Shown in pieces: positions 53,811 through 62,028 of a stretch of DNA of 64,000 nucleotides; position 1 is the first letter of the stretch, and each line of letters opens with the position of its first letter. Both the position numbers and the translations under genes were made by a program. The stretch lies in contig NZ_LGHK01000027.1 in the NCBI RefSeq assembly GCF_001908235.1, positions 1-64,000 on the forward strand, given 5' to 3'. The DNA is from Bradyrhizobium sp. NAS96.2. Lineage in GTDB: Bacteria > Pseudomonadota > Alphaproteobacteria > Rhizobiales > Xanthobacteraceae. Under the pieces are notes generated by a model. The model was not told the DNA's origin, did not search any database, and saw only the letters and a list, made by a program, of their open reading frames with translations.

Positions 53811-55063
53811 CGCTGCACGACCGGCGGCGAATTGGTCTGCTGGGCTGCGCCCTGGCGACCGCGCGGCGGCTTCTTCTGATTGGTGGGCTTCGGCGGCGTC
53901 GTCGCCGTCGGATTGGTGTCGGCCGCCCCGGGCGCAGCGGCGGCAGGCGCCGGATCATCCGCGGGCTCGACGGTGTCGTTCTGGATCTGCTTTTCCGACG
54001 CACGCAGCTTGGCGACGTTCTTGGCGTGCTGGTCGTAGGTCTCGGTAAAGGCGTGGCCGCCGGTTCCGTCGGCAACGAAGAACAGGTCGCGCGTGCGCGC
54101 CGGATTGGCGGTCGCCTCCAGCGAGGCGCGGCCGGGATTGGCGATCGGTCCGGGCGGCAGGCCGTCGATCACATAGGTGTTGTAGGGCGACGGCTGCGTG
54201 ATCTCGCTGCGCTTGATCGGGCGTCCCAGCGTGCCCTTGCCGCCCACCAGCCCGTAGATGATGGTCGGATCGGATTGCAGCTTCATCCGCTGCCGCAGGC
54301 GGTTGACGAACACGGCGGCGACACGGCTGCGCTCGTCGGCGCGGCCGGTTTCCTTCTCGACGATCGAGGCCAGCGTCACCAGCTGGTCCGGCGATTTCAG
54401 CGGCGTGTCGGTGTTGCGGCGCTCCCAGATCTCGGCGAGCACGCGCTTCTGCGCCTGCTGCAGGCGCTGGATCACCTGGTCGCGCGTCGTGCCGCGCGGG
54501 AATTTGTAGGTCTCCGGCAACAGCGTGCCCTCGCGCGGAATCTCGCGCACCGAGCCGGTGAAGATGTCGTTGTCGGAGAGCCGCGTCACGATCTGCTCCG
54601 AGGTCAGGCCTTCCGGAATCGTGATGGCGTGCTGCACCACCTTGCCGTCGACGATGGTGGCGATGACGTCGCGCAGGCTCGCATTCTTCTGGAACGAATA
54701 TTCGCCGGGCTTGAGGTCGGAGCTCGCCTTCAGCGCAAACACGCCACCGATGAAGACCCACGGATTGACGTTGATCACGCCCTCGCGCAACAGCACGTCG
54801 GCGATGTCGCGCTTGCCGGCGCGCGCCGGGATGTTGACGATCTTGTCTTCCTGCAGCGGTCCCGGCGATTCCAGCGCCTGCTTGCCGTAGTAGTAGGTCG
54901 CTCCGGCGCCGAGCATCAGGATGATCAGGATGGTGAAGATGGCATTGCCGACGATCACGAAGGGATTGCGGGCACGATCCGAGCGCTTGGGCGGCGGCGG
55001 AACCTGTTCAGGCTCCAGCGCGGCACGTGGACTCCTTGGTGAAATGGGCGGCCTCTCACTCAT
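53807..55063 (-). CDS. mltG: Endolytic murein transglycosylase MltG
   Basis: Inner-membrane lytic transglycosylase that cleaves nascent glycan strands and is thought to set their length. The 418-residue protein has a proline-rich cytoplasmic N-terminus, one membrane helix (PFVIVGNAIFTILIILMLGA, about 34-53) and a periplasmic YceG domain. The domain contains the catalytic glutamate in LASIVEKETGRADE (about 230-243), SDPTIIYGLVGG, YNTYVIDGLPPGPIANPGR (about 292-310) and FVADGTGGHAFTETYDQH. A low-complexity Pro/Ala/Lys tail follows (about 355-418). The stop codon is provided by a dispersed repeat, so the tail may be recently altered. It lies downstream of fabF. Confidence 0.94.
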   Translation of the reverse strand: MSERPPISPRSPRAALEPEQVPPPPKRSDRARNPFVIVGNAIFTILIILMLGAGATYYYGKQALESPGPLQEDKIVNIPARAGKRDIADVLLREGVINVNPWVFIGGVFALKASSDLKPGEYSFQKNASLRDVIATIVDGKVVQHAITIPEGLTSEQIVTRLSDNDIFTGSVREIPREGTLLPETYKFPRGTTRDQVIQRLQQAQKRVLAEIWERRNTDTPLKSPDQLVTLASIVEKETGRADERSRVAAVFVNRLRQRMKLQSDPTIIYGLVGGKGTLGRPIKRSEITQPSPYNTYVIDGLPPGPIANPGRASLEATANPARTRDLFFVADGTGGHAFTETYDQHAKNVAKLRASEKQIQNDTVEPADDPAPAAAAPGAADTNPTATTPPKPTNQKKPPRGRQGAAQQTNSPPVVQR

Positions 55064-55178
55064 CGATGCAAACCAATATCCTGCCGGTTGAATCGTGGCC
55101 GGACAAACCCCTGCCCTGCCAATAGCATACGCCCGCTATTAGGAGTCACCGCGGAATACGGCAAAACGGTGGACTAGT

Positions 55179-55277
55179 TCTAAAGTCCCGTTCCGACTGA
55201 ATCGGAACGGGACTTTAGATTCTTGTTTTGACGCGTTTTCTTCACGCGAACCGGTACCCACTTCGCTCGAAAACGCT
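55179..55277. repeat. Composite repeat: 18-bp hairpin plus ACGCG...CACTTCGCTCGA module
   Basis: The first part is an 18-bp perfect hairpin with a five-base loop (55179-55196 with 55202-55219; arms begin TCTAAAGTCCCG). The second part, TTTTGACGCGTTTTCTTCAC to CTCGAAAACGCT, is shared almost base for base with 63709-63767 and partly with 33005-33053. It lies between fabF and mltG and could also end the fabF transcript. Confidence 0.85.
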
Positions 55278-55288
55278 CCAAAGACCGA

Positions 55289-56554
55289 CTAATTGGTCAC
55301 ACGCTGCACGATCACGGAGGCGTTGGTGCCGCCGAAACCGAAGGAATTGGACAGCGCCACATTCACGTCACGCTTGCGCGACGTATGCGGCACAAGATCG
55401 ATCGCGGTTTGCACCGACGGATTGTCGAGATTGATGGTCGGCGGCACCACGTTATCGCGAATCGCCAGGATCGCGAAGATCGCCTCGATCGCGCCGGCCG
55501 CACCGAGCAGATGTCCGGTCGCGGACTTGGTCGACGACATCGAAACCTTCGAGGCCGCATTGCCGAGCAGACGCTCGACGGCACCGAGCTCGATCTCGTC
55601 GCCGACCTGCGTCGAGGTGCCGTGCGCATTGATGTAGTCGAGATCGGATGCGACGAGGCCGGCGCGCTTCAGCGCCATGCTCATGCTGCGGAAGCCGCCA
55701 TTGCCGTCCGGCGGCGGCGAGGTGATGTGGAAGGCATCGCCCGACAAGCCGTAGCCGGTGACCTCGGCGTAGATCTTCGCGCCACGCCGCTTGGCGTGCT
55801 CATATTCCTCGAGCACGAGAACGCCGGCGCCCTCGCCCATCACGAAGCCGTCGCGATCCTTGTCGTAGGGCCGCGATGCCTTTTCCGGGGTGTCGTTGAA
55901 GCCGGTGGACAGCGCACGCGCCGCACAGAAGCCGGCGATGCCGATGCGGGAGATCGGCGATTCGGCGCCGCCCGCGACCATCACCTCGGCATCGCCCAGC
56001 GCGATCAGCCGCGCCGCATCGCCGACCGCATGCGCGCCGGTCGAGCACGCCGTGACGACCGCATGATTGGGACCCTTCAGGCCGTGCTCGATCGAGACGT
56101 AGCCGGACGCCAGATTGATCAGGCGGCCCGGAATGAAGAAGGGAGAGACCCGGCGCGGTCCACGCTCCTTCAGGAGCACCGCGGTCTCGGCAATGCCGGT
56201 GAGGCCGCCGATGCCGGAGCCGATCATCGTGCCGGTCGCGAACTGGTCCTCATCGGACTTCGGATGCCAGTCGGCATCGTCGAGCGCCTGCTTGGCCGCG
56301 CACATCGCATAGACGATGAAGTCGTCGACCTTGCGCTGGTCCTTCGGCTCCATCCACTGATCGGGATTGAAGGTGCCGTTGGAGCCGTCGCCGCGCGGAA
56401 TGTAGCAGGCGACCTGGCTCGGCAGGTCGGACACTTCGAAGGTGTCGATCTTCTTGCCGCCGCTGTCTCCGGCAAGGATGCGCGCCCAAGTTGCGTCAAC
56501 GCCGCAGCCGAGCGGTGTAAGCATGCCCAGCCCCGTGACGACAACTCGTCTCAT
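55289..56554 (-). CDS. fabF: 3-oxoacyl-ACP synthase II
   Basis: Condensing enzyme of type II fatty-acid elongation. The 421-residue protein has the Cys-His-His triad: VVTACSTGAHAVGDA (catalytic Cys at about 163), NAHGTSTQVGDE (about 302-313) and SATGHLLGAAGAIEA (about 338-352). The C-terminal NSFGFGGTNASVIVQR is the family glycine loop. The ATG at 56554 (MRRVVVTGLGMLTPLG) is preferred over 56575 because it has GGAGA at seven bases' spacing and matches the family start. It lies 96 bases after acpP. Confidence 0.97.
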   Translation of the reverse strand: MRRVVVTGLGMLTPLGCGVDATWARILAGDSGGKKIDTFEVSDLPSQVACYIPRGDGSNGTFNPDQWMEPKDQRKVDDFIVYAMCAAKQALDDADWHPKSDEDQFATGTMIGSGIGGLTGIAETAVLLKERGPRRVSPFFIPGRLINLASGYVSIEHGLKGPNHAVVTACSTGAHAVGDAARLIALGDAEVMVAGGAESPISRIGIAGFCAARALSTGFNDTPEKASRPYDKDRDGFVMGEGAGVLVLEEYEHAKRRGAKIYAEVTGYGLSGDAFHITSPPPDGNGGFRSMSMALKRAGLVASDLDYINAHGTSTQVGDEIELGAVERLLGNAASKVSMSSTKSATGHLLGAAGAIEAIFAILAIRDNVVPPTINLDNPSVQTAIDLVPHTSRKRDVNVALSNSFGFGGTNASVIVQRVTN

Positions 56555-56650
56555 TTCCACGTCTCCGGCCAGCAATGCGCGGCTAATAGTAAGAAGCCGG
56601 GGGACCGCTCGATCGCGGTCCGTCCGGCCCCGTCAACTTCGCGATCGGCG

Positions 56651-56890
56651 TCAGCTCTTCGCGTTCTTCTCAAGAAACTTGGTCGCGTCGCCCACGGTCA
56701 GGATCGTCTCCGCCGCGTCGTCGGGAATCTCGCAACCGAATTCTTCTTCGAAAGCCATCACGAGCTCGACCGTGTCGAGGCTGTCGGCGCCGAGGTCATC
56801 GATGAAGCTCGCGCTATCGACCACCTTCTCGGGTTCGACACCAAGGTGCTCGACCACAATCTTCTTAACCCGCTCGCCAATCTCACTCAT
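56651..56890 (-). CDS. acpP: Acyl carrier protein
   Basis: A 79-residue acidic four-helix protein that carries growing acyl chains on a phosphopantetheine arm attached to the serine of DSL ([18 protein letters not shown], Ser at about 38). The opening [18 protein letters not shown] is typical. It lies between fabG and fabF, as in most bacteria. The 289-base gap upstream suggests its own promoter: TTGCAG and TATATT lie at 57061-57056 and 57040-57035 with a 15-base spacer, a weak candidate. AcpP is usually among the most abundant proteins, which fits a separate promoter. Confidence 0.97.
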   Translation of the reverse strand: MSEIGERVKKIVVEHLGVEPEKVVDSASFIDDLGADSLDTVELVMAFEEEFGCEIPDDAAETILTVGDATKFLEKNAKS

Positions 56891-57179
56891 CGTTCAACCT
56901 CGTTGTTCCATTGGACCCGACCCCAAGACGATACGAGCCATCGTGGTCGTCTCGATTACTCAGTCGCGCATAGTCTTGATTCGGCCCGGTCGTAGCCGAC
57001 TAAAGCCCCGGCGAACGGCAGGCGTCGCCACGCCAATATACAGGGTTTCAAAATCCTGCAATGGCGTTCTTCGCCCATCCACGGGGGGTTCAGCTACCAT
57101 ACTTCCAAAGCCTTGACTACACGCCTGAACCGGCTCCCGAAAACGGCTTTTCGCCGCATTGCGAGAACCGGCAAGTAGC

Positions 57180-57917
57180 TCAAATCATGGCCATCCCACC
57201 GTTGACGTGAATCGTCTGTCCGGTGACGTAGGCGGCCTCGTTGGAGGCCAGATAGACCGCTGCCGCAGCAATATCCTCGGGCGTTCCGAGCCGCGCCGCA
57301 GGAACCTTCGCCAGGATGGTTTCGCGCTGCTTGTCGTTCAGCGCATCGGTCATCGGCGTCTTGATGAAGCCCGGCGCGATGCAGTTCGCGGTCACGCCGC
57401 GCTTGGCGTATTCGGCGCCCAGCGTCTTGATCAGGCCGATGATGCCGGCCTTCGACGCGGTGTAGTTGCCCTGCCCCGGATTGCCGGTGACGCCGACGAT
57501 CGAGGTGATCGCGATGATGCGGCCGAAGCGCTTGCGCATCATCAATTTGGTCGCCGCGCGCGCCAGGCGGAAGGTCGCGGTCAGGTTGACCGCGATGACG
57601 TCGTCCCAATCCTCGTCGCGCAACTGCACGAACAGATTGTCGCGGGTGATGCCGGCATTGGCGATCAGGATGTCGACCTGCCCCATCGCAGCTTCCGCTG
57701 CCGGCACCAGCGCCTCGACATCGTCCTTGCTCGAGAGATTGCACGGCAGCACATGCACCCGCTCGCCGAGCTTGGCCGCGAAGCCGTCCAGCACCTCGCG
57801 CCGCGTTCCCGAAATCGCAACGGTCGCGCCCTGGGCGTGCAGCGCCTGGGCGATCGCACCGCCGATACCGCCGGTTGCGCCGGTGACGAGTGCGGTCTTG
57901 CCAGTCAGATCAAACAT
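57180..57917 (-). CDS. fabG: 3-oxoacyl-ACP reductase
   Basis: NADPH-dependent reductase of fatty-acid elongation, short-chain dehydrogenase family, 245 residues. The cofactor loop is TGATGGIGGAIAQAL (about 12-26), NAG lies near 86, the catalytic Ser is in ITSIVGVTGNPGQGNYTASK (Ser about 138, Tyr 151, Lys 155), and the C-terminus is GQTIHVNGGMAMI. It starts 18 bases after the fabD stop. A small hairpin with TTTT (57142-57160 region) lies about 20 bases after the stop and may terminate or attenuate before acpP. Confidence 0.97.
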   Translation of the reverse strand: MFDLTGKTALVTGATGGIGGAIAQALHAQGATVAISGTRREVLDGFAAKLGERVHVLPCNLSSKDDVEALVPAAEAAMGQVDILIANAGITRDNLFVQLRDEDWDDVIAVNLTATFRLARAATKLMMRKRFGRIIAITSIVGVTGNPGQGNYTASKAGIIGLIKTLGAEYAKRGVTANCIAPGFIKTPMTDALNDKQRETILAKVPAARLGTPEDIAAAAVYLASNEAAYVTGQTIHVNGGMAMI

Positions 57918-57935
57918 CGAATTCCCCTCCCGGCT

Positions 57936-58889
57936 TTAAGCCGACGCTGCCAGCGCGTCCTTGGCTGCAGCAATATCGTTCGGACCGCCGACGGACACGC
58001 CGACCGCGCCGTCCGCAATGCGCTTGACGAGGCCGCTCAGCACCTTGCCGGCACCGATCTCGAAGAACCGCGTCACGCCCTGCCCGGCCATATAGGCAAC
58101 CGACTCGCGCCAGCGAACGGTGCCCGTGACCTGTTCGATCAGGCGACGGCGAATCTCGTCGGGATCGGTGATGGCCGATGCCAGCACGTTGGAGACCAGC
58201 GGCGCCGCGGGCGCCTTGATGGTGACGCCGGACAGCGCCTCTGCCATCGCATCGGCAGCCGGCTGCATCAGCTTGCAGTGGAACGGCGCCGACACCGGCA
58301 GCAGCATGGCGCGCTTGGCGCCCTTGGTCTTGGCGATCTCGACGGCGCGATCGACCGCGGCCTTGTCGCCGGAGACCACCACCTGGCCGCCGCCATTGTC
58401 GTTGGCGGCCTGGCAGACCTGGCCCTGTGCCGCCTCATTGGCGACCGCGACCGCCGCCTCGTAATCGAGGCCGAGCAGCGCAGCCATCGCACCGGCGCCG
58501 ACCGGCACCGCCTTCTGCATCGCCAGCCCGCGGGTGCGCAGCAGCCGCGCGGTGTCGCTGACGGTCAGGCTGCCGGCGGCGGCCAGCGCCGAATACTCGC
58601 CGAGCGAGTGCCCGGCAACGAACGCCGCGTTGCGGCCGACCGAGAAGCCGGCCTCGCTCTCGAGCACGCGCAAGGTGGCGATCGAGACCGCCATCAGGGC
58701 CGGCTGGGCATTTTCGGTGAGCTGCAACGTCTCCCCGGGACCATCCCAGATGATCGCGGTCAGCTTCTCGCCCAGCGCGGCATCGACCTCGTCGAACACC
58801 GCCTTGGCGACCGGAAAGGCGTCGGCCAGCGCCTTGCCCATGCCAACCGCCTGCGAGCCCTGCCCGGGAAACGTAAATGCTGCCGTCAT
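57936..58889 (-). CDS. fabD: Malonyl-CoA:ACP transacylase
   Basis: Loads malonate from CoA onto ACP to feed elongation. The 317-residue protein has the opening FTFPGQGSQAVGMGKALAD (about 5-23), the nucleophile elbow VAGHSLGEYSALAAAG (Ser about 94), SAPFHCKLMQPAADAMAEAL with the catalytic His (about 200-219), and the late FFEIGAGKVLSGLVKR. It is the first gene of the fabD-fabG unit. A TTGACA promoter with a 17-base spacer lies about 155-180 bases upstream (59043-59071). Confidence 0.97.
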   Translation of the reverse strand: MTAAFTFPGQGSQAVGMGKALADAFPVAKAVFDEVDAALGEKLTAIIWDGPGETLQLTENAQPALMAVSIATLRVLESEAGFSVGRNAAFVAGHSLGEYSALAAAGSLTVSDTARLLRTRGLAMQKAVPVGAGAMAALLGLDYEAAVAVANEAAQGQVCQAANDNGGGQVVVSGDKAAVDRAVEIAKTKGAKRAMLLPVSAPFHCKLMQPAADAMAEALSGVTIKAPAAPLVSNVLASAITDPDEIRRRLIEQVTGTVRWRESVAYMAGQGVTRFFEIGAGKVLSGLVKRIADGAVGVSVGGPNDIAAAKDALAASA

Positions 58890-59042
58890 CGGCGATCCCT
58901 ACCTTGTTGAGCGTGATCTCCGCGCAGGCGCCAATGCGCCTGCCGCAGGGGAAAACGGTATCCGCGTTGCGCGAAACGCGCCACGGCGGGTCCGGGCCAA
59001 TCTCTCGCACCAAGTAGTGCAACCGGCCTCGGACCGGGCCGT

Positions 59043-59071
59043 AAGACACCGTTGGGGGGGCGCGATGTCAA
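59043..59071 (-). promoter_or_regulatory. Sigma-70-type promoter upstream of fabD
   Basis: On the minus strand TTGACA (59071-59066) is a perfect -35, followed by a 17-base spacer and TGTCTT (59048-59043) as a poor -10. The spacer contains a run of seven C (G7 at 59054-59060). The leader to fabD would be about 147 bases. Nothing else in 58890-59114 is supportable. Confidence 0.45.
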
Positions 59072-59114
59072 GCCGCGTGGGCGGAACCCCTGGGGATGCC
59101 GAACCGGTCCGGCC

Positions 59115-60140
59115 CTAGAATCCGCCAGCATTCTGGTCGGCGTTAACCTTGGCGCCGGCCCGCGCCCGGCGGGCGCTGTTGACCAATTGCCCCGGGCGAT
59201 CCTCTTGGGCGGGCCTGGCGGTCGCCAGCCGCAGCACGGCGGCGTAGCCCGGCTGCACCTCCATCCGGTCGGCATAGCGGCTTCCGCAGAGGATGCGGTG
59301 GACACGCGGCAGGTTGTAGCAGGGCACGTAGAACAGCAGATGATGCTCGAGGTGATAGTTCACGTAGTACGGCGCGATGAACAGCCGCTCGAGGACGTTG
59401 GCCCGTGTGGTGCGGGTGTTGCGCAGGGGATCGGAGCTGTCGGGCACCACCGCATGCTCGGCGATGTTGCGGATGCGCGTGATCACCATCATCCAGGTCA
59501 AAAGCGGCACCAGCCACAACAGCGGATAGGCCCACCACACGCCCGCGGCGGCAAGGCCCGCGAACAGCAGCGCGTTGGTGACGCATTGCGGCCCGAGCTT
59601 CTGCCAGAAATTGGCGGCGCGCTGCGACAGCGGCCACTCCTTCGGCCCGATCGCGTTGAGCAGTTGCGCCTTGCGCTGCTGGTAGCCGGTCTGCCCGGTG
59701 ATGTCGCGCAGGAATTTTCGGCGATAGCTCATCCTGGTGATCGGGAACGGCGCCGACAGCACGAGATCCGGATCGTCCTCCTGCTGGGTCCGCGCGTGAT
59801 GCTGCAGATGATAGCGGCGATAGCCGCGGGTTTCGGCGAAGATCGGATAGGCGCAGAACCACTGGCTCAGCGTGAGGTTGGTCTTTTCGTCCGCCGAGAG
59901 ACAGCCGTGTGCGCCGTCATGCATCAGGATGGCAAGGCCGAGTTGGCGCGAGCCGATGATCGCGACCGCGAGCAGATAGGTCAGCGGATTGGGCCACCAC
60001 GCCACCAGCGCGATCGCGCCCAGGATCAGCGCCCAGGCGTGAACGATCAGGGCCACGCCCTTCCACGTCGTGCGCTCGCGCACCGCCACGAGTTCGTCTT
60101 CGGTGAGGAAATCGCGGGCACGCATCCGAAGCGCGGTCAT
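59115..60140 (-). CDS. Fatty acid desaturase
   Basis: A 341-residue membrane di-iron enzyme that introduces a double bond into a lipid acyl chain or hydroxylates a hydrophobic substrate. The three histidine boxes are visible: HDGAHG (about 73-78), HLQHH (about 110-114) and HLEHH (about 256-260), separated by hydrophobic pairs of helices (about 31-52 and 175-205). The product cannot be told from sequence. It follows the TetR gene with a four-base overlap (ATGA, 60137-60140), so the regulator and enzyme are cotranscribed. It has no sequence link to the fab genes but lies next to them. Confidence 0.9.
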   Translation of the reverse strand: MTALRMRARDFLTEDELVAVRERTTWKGVALIVHAWALILGAIALVAWWPNPLTYLLAVAIIGSRQLGLAILMHDGAHGCLSADEKTNLTLSQWFCAYPIFAETRGYRRYHLQHHARTQQEDDPDLVLSAPFPITRMSYRRKFLRDITGQTGYQQRKAQLLNAIGPKEWPLSQRAANFWQKLGPQCVTNALLFAGLAAAGVWWAYPLLWLVPLLTWMMVITRIRNIAEHAVVPDSSDPLRNTRTTRANVLERLFIAPYYVNYHLEHHLLFYVPCYNLPRVHRILCGSRYADRMEVQPGYAAVLRLATARPAQEDRPGQLVNSARRARAGAKVNADQNAGGF

Positions 60141-60853
60141 GAGCTTGTCTCCCCGTCCGTTGAGGGTGCAGTGTCGCGATCGCCGACCAGGCGCAGCCGC
60201 GTCGCATCATTGGTCGAACTCGATGTTGCGGTGGCCTGCTCGCCGAGAGCGCGCAGCAATTCGCGGCACATCTCCTCGGCACCGCGCCCCGTCGCAAAAC
60301 CTTCGACGATCACGCCGATCGCAATCGCCCAGAACCGCCTCGAGCTCTCTTCGGGGGCGCGCAGCGAACGCCAGCCGTGCCGCTCGACCTGGCCCGCATA
60401 GGCGCGCGCGCCTTCGCTGTGCAGGCGCTCGATGGTGCGCTCGACCAGTGGCGCAAGATCCTGCCGGCGCCGCGTCAGGGTCAGGGCCTCGGCGAAGAAG
60501 GCGACCGTGTCGGTCGCGGTTACGGTCTCGGCCAAAGCGTGGGTGTATTCGCGCGGCGTGTGCGCCTTCAGGGCGGCTTGCTCGGTCGCGCGCGCGAGAT
60601 AGAGCACGTCGCGGCTGGCGGCCTCGACGAACAGCGCTTCCTTGGTGCGGAAGTAATAGGTGATCTGGCTCGGAAAGGCGTCGGCGGCCGCGGCGATATC
60701 GGAGATCGACGTGCCCGAGAGCCCGCGCTCCTTGAACAGGCGGCTGGCGGCGTCGAGCAGCAGCGAGCGCATCTTGCGCCCCGCCGACCGCGTCGCGCGG
60801 ACCGCGTGCTTCGGATCGGACGCAGACATGCCGCTGGCGATCTCCGAACCCAT
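60137..60853 (-). CDS. TetR/AcrR-family transcriptional regulator
   Basis: A 238-residue repressor-type protein. The N-terminal helix-turn-helix is ISDIAAAADAFPSQITYYF (about 50-68), preceded by LLDAASRLFKERGLSGTS. The C-terminal ligand domain (about 90-220) is helical. A perfect 17-base palindrome lies 20 bases upstream of its start (60874-60890), consistent with autoregulation. Because it heads an operon with a desaturase, its ligand may be an acyl-CoA or free fatty acid (inference). The C-terminus ends in a Ser/Thr-rich tail. Confidence 0.92.
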   Translation of the reverse strand: MGSEIASGMSASDPKHAVRATRSAGRKMRSLLLDAASRLFKERGLSGTSISDIAAAADAFPSQITYYFRTKEALFVEAASRDVLYLARATEQAALKAHTPREYTHALAETVTATDTVAFFAEALTLTRRRQDLAPLVERTIERLHSEGARAYAGQVERHGWRSLRAPEESSRRFWAIAIGVIVEGFATGRGAEEMCRELLRALGEQATATSSSTNDATRLRLVGDRDTAPSTDGETSS

Positions 60854-60873
60854 CGATCATCCTCCCAGAGATA

Positions 60874-60890
60874 TTTGTATGACATACAAA
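60874..60890. promoter_or_regulatory. TetR-type operator TTTGTATGACATACAAA
   Basis: A perfect palindrome, TTTGTATG-A-CATACAAA, 20 bases upstream of the tetR-family start, in the position of a promoter. The other side of the gap leads to the rpsF operon, whose promoter starts 87 bases away. The 338-base gap 60854-61191 holds this operator, that promoter and the rpsF leader. Confidence 0.75.
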
Positions 60891-60976
60891 CAAAGAAATC
60901 AACAGGGAACCGGGCAGAGTTGCGCCTGATGGCCTTGAGGGCTACGACCCCCCGCAAATCCGGACGCCACGAACCC

Positions 60977-61004
60977 TTGCTTTCGCGGCCAAAATCCGTA
61001 TAAG
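60977..61004 (+). promoter_or_regulatory. Sigma-70-type promoter of the rpsF operon
   Basis: TTGCTT (60977-60982), a 16-base spacer and TATAAG (60999-61004). The start site would lie near 61011, giving a leader of about 180 bases before rpsF. The leader contains CCTTTC (61130-61135) pairing with GAAGGG (61146-61151). Confidence 0.55.
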
Positions 61005-61191
61005 CGCGCCATTCGTGGGCTCCGGCTGGGAGCTGAACGGACGGTCTCAGCAAATTCACCCGTTGATTTTGATGTGGCAGGGCCAGTCGGCCCGTCGTCC
61101 CGTGCTCCCGCCTTCTGAGCAGCTCGAGTCCTTTCCGAAGGTCTCGAAGGGCTTGTCGCCGGAAACCGCGCCAACACAGGAAAGGACAACC

Positions 61192-61656
61192 ATGCCTCTT
61201 TATGAGCATGTTTTTCTCGCGCGTCAGGATGCGAGCACCCAGCAGGTGGATGAACTGACGGCCCAGATGACGGGCATCGTCGAACAGGGCGGCGGCAAGG
61301 TCACCAAGACCGAGAGCTGGGGCGTGCGCTCCCTCACCTACCGCATGAACAAGAACCGCAAGGCGCATTTCGTGCTGATGAACATCGACGCTCCGTCGGC
61401 TGTCGTCACCGAGATCGAGCGCCAGGAGCGGATCAACGAAGACGTCATCCGCTATCTCACCGTGCGCGTCGAAGAGCACGAGGAAGGCCCGTCCGCGATG
61501 ATGCGCAAGGCCGACCGTGATCGCGAGCGCGATGACCGTGGTGGTGGCTTCCGTGGCGACCGCGAAGGCGGCTTCCGTGGCGACCGCGAGGGTGGTTTCC
61601 GTGGCGACCGTGGTCCGCGCCGTCCGCGCGAAGAAGAAGCTGCGACCGAGGAGTAA
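61192..61656 (+). CDS. rpsF: 30S ribosomal protein S6
   Basis: Binds 16S rRNA with S18 in the platform of the small subunit. The 154-residue protein has the ferredoxin-like S6 fold: [20 protein letters not shown] (about 2-21), [20 protein letters not shown] (about 42-61), and [14 protein letters not shown]. The remaining ~45 residues are an extended charged tail with three tandem units of GGFRGDRE (about 118-141), giving an Arg/Gly/Asp-rich end. The tail is longer and more repetitive than in short bacterial S6 (about 100-130 residues). The ATG has GGAAAGGA upstream. Confidence 0.97.
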   Translation: MPLYEHVFLARQDASTQQVDELTAQMTGIVEQGGGKVTKTESWGVRSLTYRMNKNRKAHFVLMNIDAPSAVVTEIERQERINEDVIRYLTVRVEEHEEGPSAMMRKADRDRERDDRGGGFRGDREGGFRGDREGGFRGDRGPRRPREEEAATEE

Positions 61657-61662
61657 TGAATC

Positions 61663-61902
61663 ATGGCTGATGCTGGTGCCCGCCGTCCGTTTTTCCGTCG
61701 TCGCAAATCCTGCCCGTTCACGGGCGCGAATGCGCCGAAGATCGACTACAAGGATTCCAAGCTGCTGATGCGCTACGTCTCCGAGCGCGGCAAGATCGTG
61801 CCGAGCCGCATCACGGCCGTGTCCGCCAAGAAGCAGCGTGAGCTCGCCCGCGCCATCAAGCGCGCGCGCTTCCTCGGCCTGCTGCCTTACGTCATTCGCT
61901 AA
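61663..61902 (+). CDS. rpsR: 30S ribosomal protein S18
   Basis: A 79-residue basic protein, partner of S6 in the 30S platform. The family pattern is visible: [20 protein letters not shown] (about 7-26), [20 protein letters not shown] (about 27-46), [20 protein letters not shown] and the end [11 protein letters not shown]. It starts six bases after the rpsF stop with GAGGAG as ribosome site. A strong GC-rich terminator hairpin follows nine bases after the stop. Confidence 0.98.
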   Translation: MADAGARRPFFRRRKSCPFTGANAPKIDYKDSKLLMRYVSERGKIVPSRITAVSAKKQRELARAIKRARFLGLLPYVIR

Positions 61903-61909
61903 TAGTTTC

Positions 61910-61935
61910 CGGCCGGCGGCACACGCCGCCGGCCG
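61910..61935 (+). terminator. GC-rich terminator after rpsR
   Basis: CGGCCGGCGGC (61910-61920) pairs perfectly with GCCGCCGGCCG (61925-61935), loop ACAC, followed by CTTCTTCTC. It probably reduces transcription into the membrane-protein gene and rplI. Confidence 0.75.
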
Positions 61936-62028
61936 CTTCTTCTCATAAGGCTTCCGGGTCGTCCGGTCGCCGATGGTTGGGGTTCTCGAAGCAGGACCCC
62001 TAACCGCTCAAAGGGGGCGGGACAGCTG

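Noticed and set aside
57159..58910. 583-codon plus-strand frame opposite fabD and fabG
   Set aside because: Covers two clear genes antisense; low-complexity Arg/His/Gly composition.
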